A DNA stretch of 7,029 nt from Methanosarcinaceae archaeon (lineage in GTDB: Archaea; Halobacteriota; Methanosarcinia; Methanosarcinales; Methanosarcinaceae). The stretch is taken from assembly GCA_020793555.1 (NCBI GenBank), contig DQIO01000203.1:1-7029 (forward strand). Direction: 5' to 3'. Shown one piece after another: positions 5,569 to 7,029 of the stretch (position 1 is the first letter of the stretch; each line of letters begins with the position of its first letter). The notes beneath the pieces were generated by a model. That model saw only the letters and a program-made list of their open reading frames with translations. It did no database searches and was not told the DNA's origin. Both the position numbers and the translations under genes were made by a program.

Positions 5569-5600
5569 CACACATACCATAATACTATATTATGGGTGTG
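5569..5600. repeat. AT-rich inverted repeat, possible operator or promoter
   Basis: CCATAATA (5577-5584) and TATTATGG (5588-5595) pair perfectly around CTA. Outer arms CACAC (5569-5573) and GTGTG (5596-5600) extend the stem past a three-base bulge. The centre, ACTATATTATGG, is TATA-like for the plus strand. The CCATAWTA/TAWTATGG motif recurs in the palindrome upstream of the ATPase gene at 7002-7022. Confidence 0.55.
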
Positions 5601-5631
5601 AGGAGCAAAATTGTGCCATCAAGTCTGCCAC

Positions 5632-5638
5632 TTTTTTT
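5632..5638 (+). terminator. T7 tract, possible plus-strand terminator
   Basis: Seven consecutive T residues on the plus strand lie inside the loop of a weak inverted repeat TCAAGT (5619-5624)/ACTTGA (5642-5647). Archaeal termination occurs at such T tracts. This one could end transcripts from the lrp side before they run into the convergent ATPase gene. It is 310 bases past the lrp stop, so the assignment is tentative. Confidence 0.3.
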
Positions 5639-5721
5639 ATCACTTGACCTGCGATTCTTTCACAAAGGGATCATATTTGTCATTTAGTGGAGTTCTTCAC
5701 CGGATGCCGCGTCCTTTAGAT

Positions 5722-6972
5722 CTAACCATATTCCAAAAGCCATTTCCACAGTGGAATATACACAATTCGTTTATCATCCACTATCTCACTTAAATCCCGA
5801 TCTTTTGTCACAACATAGCCTGTATCAACCTCGAATTTGTCAAGGAATTTCATCAGCCCTTTAATGTCCTTTTTTCGGATATTGTCTCGATATTTGCACT
5901 CGATCGGCATGATGATATCATTCTTCACCAGGACGCAATCTACTTCAGCCGTGCCTTTTCTCCAAAAAAACTGCGCCTGGGATGAGTTGATAACAAGATT
6001 TTCAACGATCCTGCCAAAGTCGGGATATTCGGCAAGGTGGAATAGCAGTGTCGAGTTTGTGAGATATAGCCGCTTCATCTTCTTCTCAGTTGTGAGACGG
6101 TTCTTTGAGTAATTGTAGCATTTCTGTATCAGAAAACCTCTTTCCAGATAGGAGATATATTTTGTTATGGTCTTTCTGTTTATGCTAAGGTCGCTTGCAA
6201 GGGTTTCATAATCGGTAACGATACCCGGGTTGGATGCTACGATCTTGACTAACTGCTTGAGGAGATCTTCATATTCGATCGGGAATACTTTTGGCAGGTC
6301 TTCGTATATCATTTTGCTGAATATGGATTCCAGATACATATCAATAAAAGACTCATCTGCTGTGACAAGTTCGGGAAGCTGCCTTTTGATGTAAAGGAGC
6401 ATTTGCTCTTTGAGATTCTCCTTGAACATGTCAGGTCTTTTTATCAGGTCATTTTCACCTTTCAACCGTAAAAATTCGGTGAAACTCAGCACAGGAAGGT
6501 GGTAGAGGAATATCCTGCCGGCAAGGGATTCTTCTGCTTTTGTTTTCAGGAAAAGTGATGATGAACCGGAAACGAAAAATTTCATTTCGGGGTAGGTGTC
6601 ATAGTAGTATTTCACCTGATCCTGCCAGCCTTTAAGTTTCTGTATCTCATCGAGAAATACATAAAGTTTGCCGGCACCGATAATATCCGTGCCGATCCGC
6701 GATTGGAATTCATTTATCACTTCTTCAAGAGACGCCACTTCATCGTCAAAGGAAAAATAGAGTATCCTATCCCTTGCGACTCCTTCTTTTATCAGGAGGT
6801 CGATAACCTGCTTTAACATCACAGTCTTACCCGTTCTGCGCAGGCCAATGATGCCTATGGTTTGCCTGGCATTAAGATGCTTGACAAGTTCATCGAACAG
6901 GTCTCTTTTTATTTCGTACCTGTAGGTGAAATCTTCTCTCCAGTGCAGGTTGTATTTTGCTACGTTTACCAT
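5722..6972 (-). CDS. AAA_14/DUF4143-type ATPase
   Basis: The 416-residue protein belongs to the archaeal/bacterial ATPase group with an AAA_14 domain followed by DUF4143. It contains Walker A GLRRTGKT (residues 43-50), Walker B LYVFLDE (103-109) followed by IQK, and a sensor strand FFVSGSSS (132-139). A winged-helix-like segment lies near 255-285 (ETLASDLSINRKTITKYISYLERGFLIQK). The C-terminal nuclease-like fold is marked by E343-x-D345 and E358-C-K360 (EVD...IECK), matching the PD-(D/E)xK pattern. Length is normal for the family. The cellular role of these proteins is not established; they are frequent accessory genes, sometimes linked to mobile or toxin-like loci. The frame also allows a GTG at 6981, three codons earlier; ATG 6972 is preferred. 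It is convergent with the regulator and shows no functional link to the F420 genes. Cytoplasmic; no signal or membrane segment. Confidence 0.88.
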   Translation of the reverse strand: MVNVAKYNLHWREDFTYRYEIKRDLFDELVKHLNARQTIGIIGLRRTGKTVMLKQVIDLLIKEGVARDRILYFSFDDEVASLEEVINEFQSRIGTDIIGAGKLYVFLDEIQKLKGWQDQVKYYYDTYPEMKFFVSGSSSLFLKTKAEESLAGRIFLYHLPVLSFTEFLRLKGENDLIKRPDMFKENLKEQMLLYIKRQLPELVTADESFIDMYLESIFSKMIYEDLPKVFPIEYEDLLKQLVKIVASNPGIVTDYETLASDLSINRKTITKYISYLERGFLIQKCYNYSKNRLTTEKKMKRLYLTNSTLLFHLAEYPDFGRIVENLVINSSQAQFFWRKGTAEVDCVLVKNDIIMPIECKYRDNIRKKDIKGLMKFLDKFEVDTGYVVTKDRDLSEIVDDKRIVYIPLWKWLLEYG

Positions 6973-7001
6973 ATTATCCACTTATATGGATAGTTGAGTG
7001 G

Positions 7002-7022
7002 CCATATTATTTAATAATATGG
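7002..7022 (-). promoter_or_regulatory. Perfect palindrome over the ATPase promoter
   Basis: CCATATTATT (7002-7011) and AATAATATGG (7013-7022) are exact reverse complements around a single T. On the minus strand the centre reads TTATTAAATAA, a fair TATA box centred near 7012. Initiation about 26 bases on, near 6985, would leave a leader of roughly 13 bases before ATG 6972. A looser CCATAT/ATATGG pair at 6969-6989 lies over the start codon. A dyad covering the TATA box suggests repression, perhaps by a protein not in the window. Confidence 0.45.
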
Positions 7023-7029
7023 GTATTGG

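Larger units (their letters stand above)
5322..5721. other. 400-base intergenic region with short repeats, no convincing gene
   Basis: The region between the regulator and the convergent ATPase gene holds several short structures but no supported gene. Directly after the lrp stop are the inverted repeat ATATTT/AAATAT (5321-5333) and the perfect 12-base palindrome CTCAATATTGAG (5341-5352). A 45-codon ATG frame at 5332-5469 reads through the 9-base repeats at 5401-5427 and has no recognisable product. An inverted repeat lies at 5569-5600, followed by AGGAG (5601-5605) in front of TTG/GTG codons that open only short frames. A T7 run is at 5632-5638. No tRNA or other structured RNA was recognised. 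Confidence 0.5.

Overview
The window looks like archaeal chromosome, most likely from an F420-using methanogen or methanotroph of the Methanosarcinales/ANME type. The evidence is a coenzyme F420 cluster with separate CofG and CofH proteins rather than the fused FbiC of actinobacteria, an archaeal BRE/TATA-like promoter with almost no leader in front of an Lrp-type regulator, ATGA stop/start overlaps with GAGGT-type ribosome sites, and an AT-rich composition. The assignment rests on gene content only; species cannot be read from it.

Layout: 1-338 has no convincing gene. It holds two related GC-rich hairpins and a third inverted repeat just beyond the end of the main operon. From 4626 down to 339, five genes on the minus strand form one tight operon: a 53-residue 2[4Fe-4S] ferredoxin, an FAD-dependent phytoene-desaturase-like oxidoreductase, cofG, cofH and cofC. 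Ferredoxin/oxidoreductase and oxidoreductase/cofG overlap by ATGA, and cofH/cofC are separated by one base. Only the 95-base cofG-cofH gap, with a triplicated hexamer, breaks the packing. The 245-base region 4627-4871 separates this operon from a divergent plus-strand Lrp/AsnC regulator and contains a perfect 10+4+10 palindrome, short direct repeats and a good archaeal promoter. Region 5322-5721 is a 400-base non-coding stretch with degenerate 9-base repeats and inverted repeats. The right end is a minus-strand AAA_14/DUF4143 ATPase whose promoter lies in a perfect AT-rich palindrome.

Functional reading: CofG and CofH together make the deazaflavin chromophore FO from the riboflavin precursor 5-amino-6-ribitylaminouracil and tyrosine. 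CofC makes the GDP-activated three-carbon acid (from 2-phospholactate or phosphoenolpyruvate) that is later joined to FO. The transferase CofD and the ligase CofE are not in the window. The unexpected part is the ferredoxin plus FAD-oxidoreductase pair translationally coupled to cofG. It is a plausible ferredoxin-driven reductase, either for an unsaturated F420 intermediate or for isoprenoid chains. The Lrp-type protein is the obvious candidate to control both divergent units through the palindrome. The DUF4143 ATPase is probably unrelated accessory cargo.
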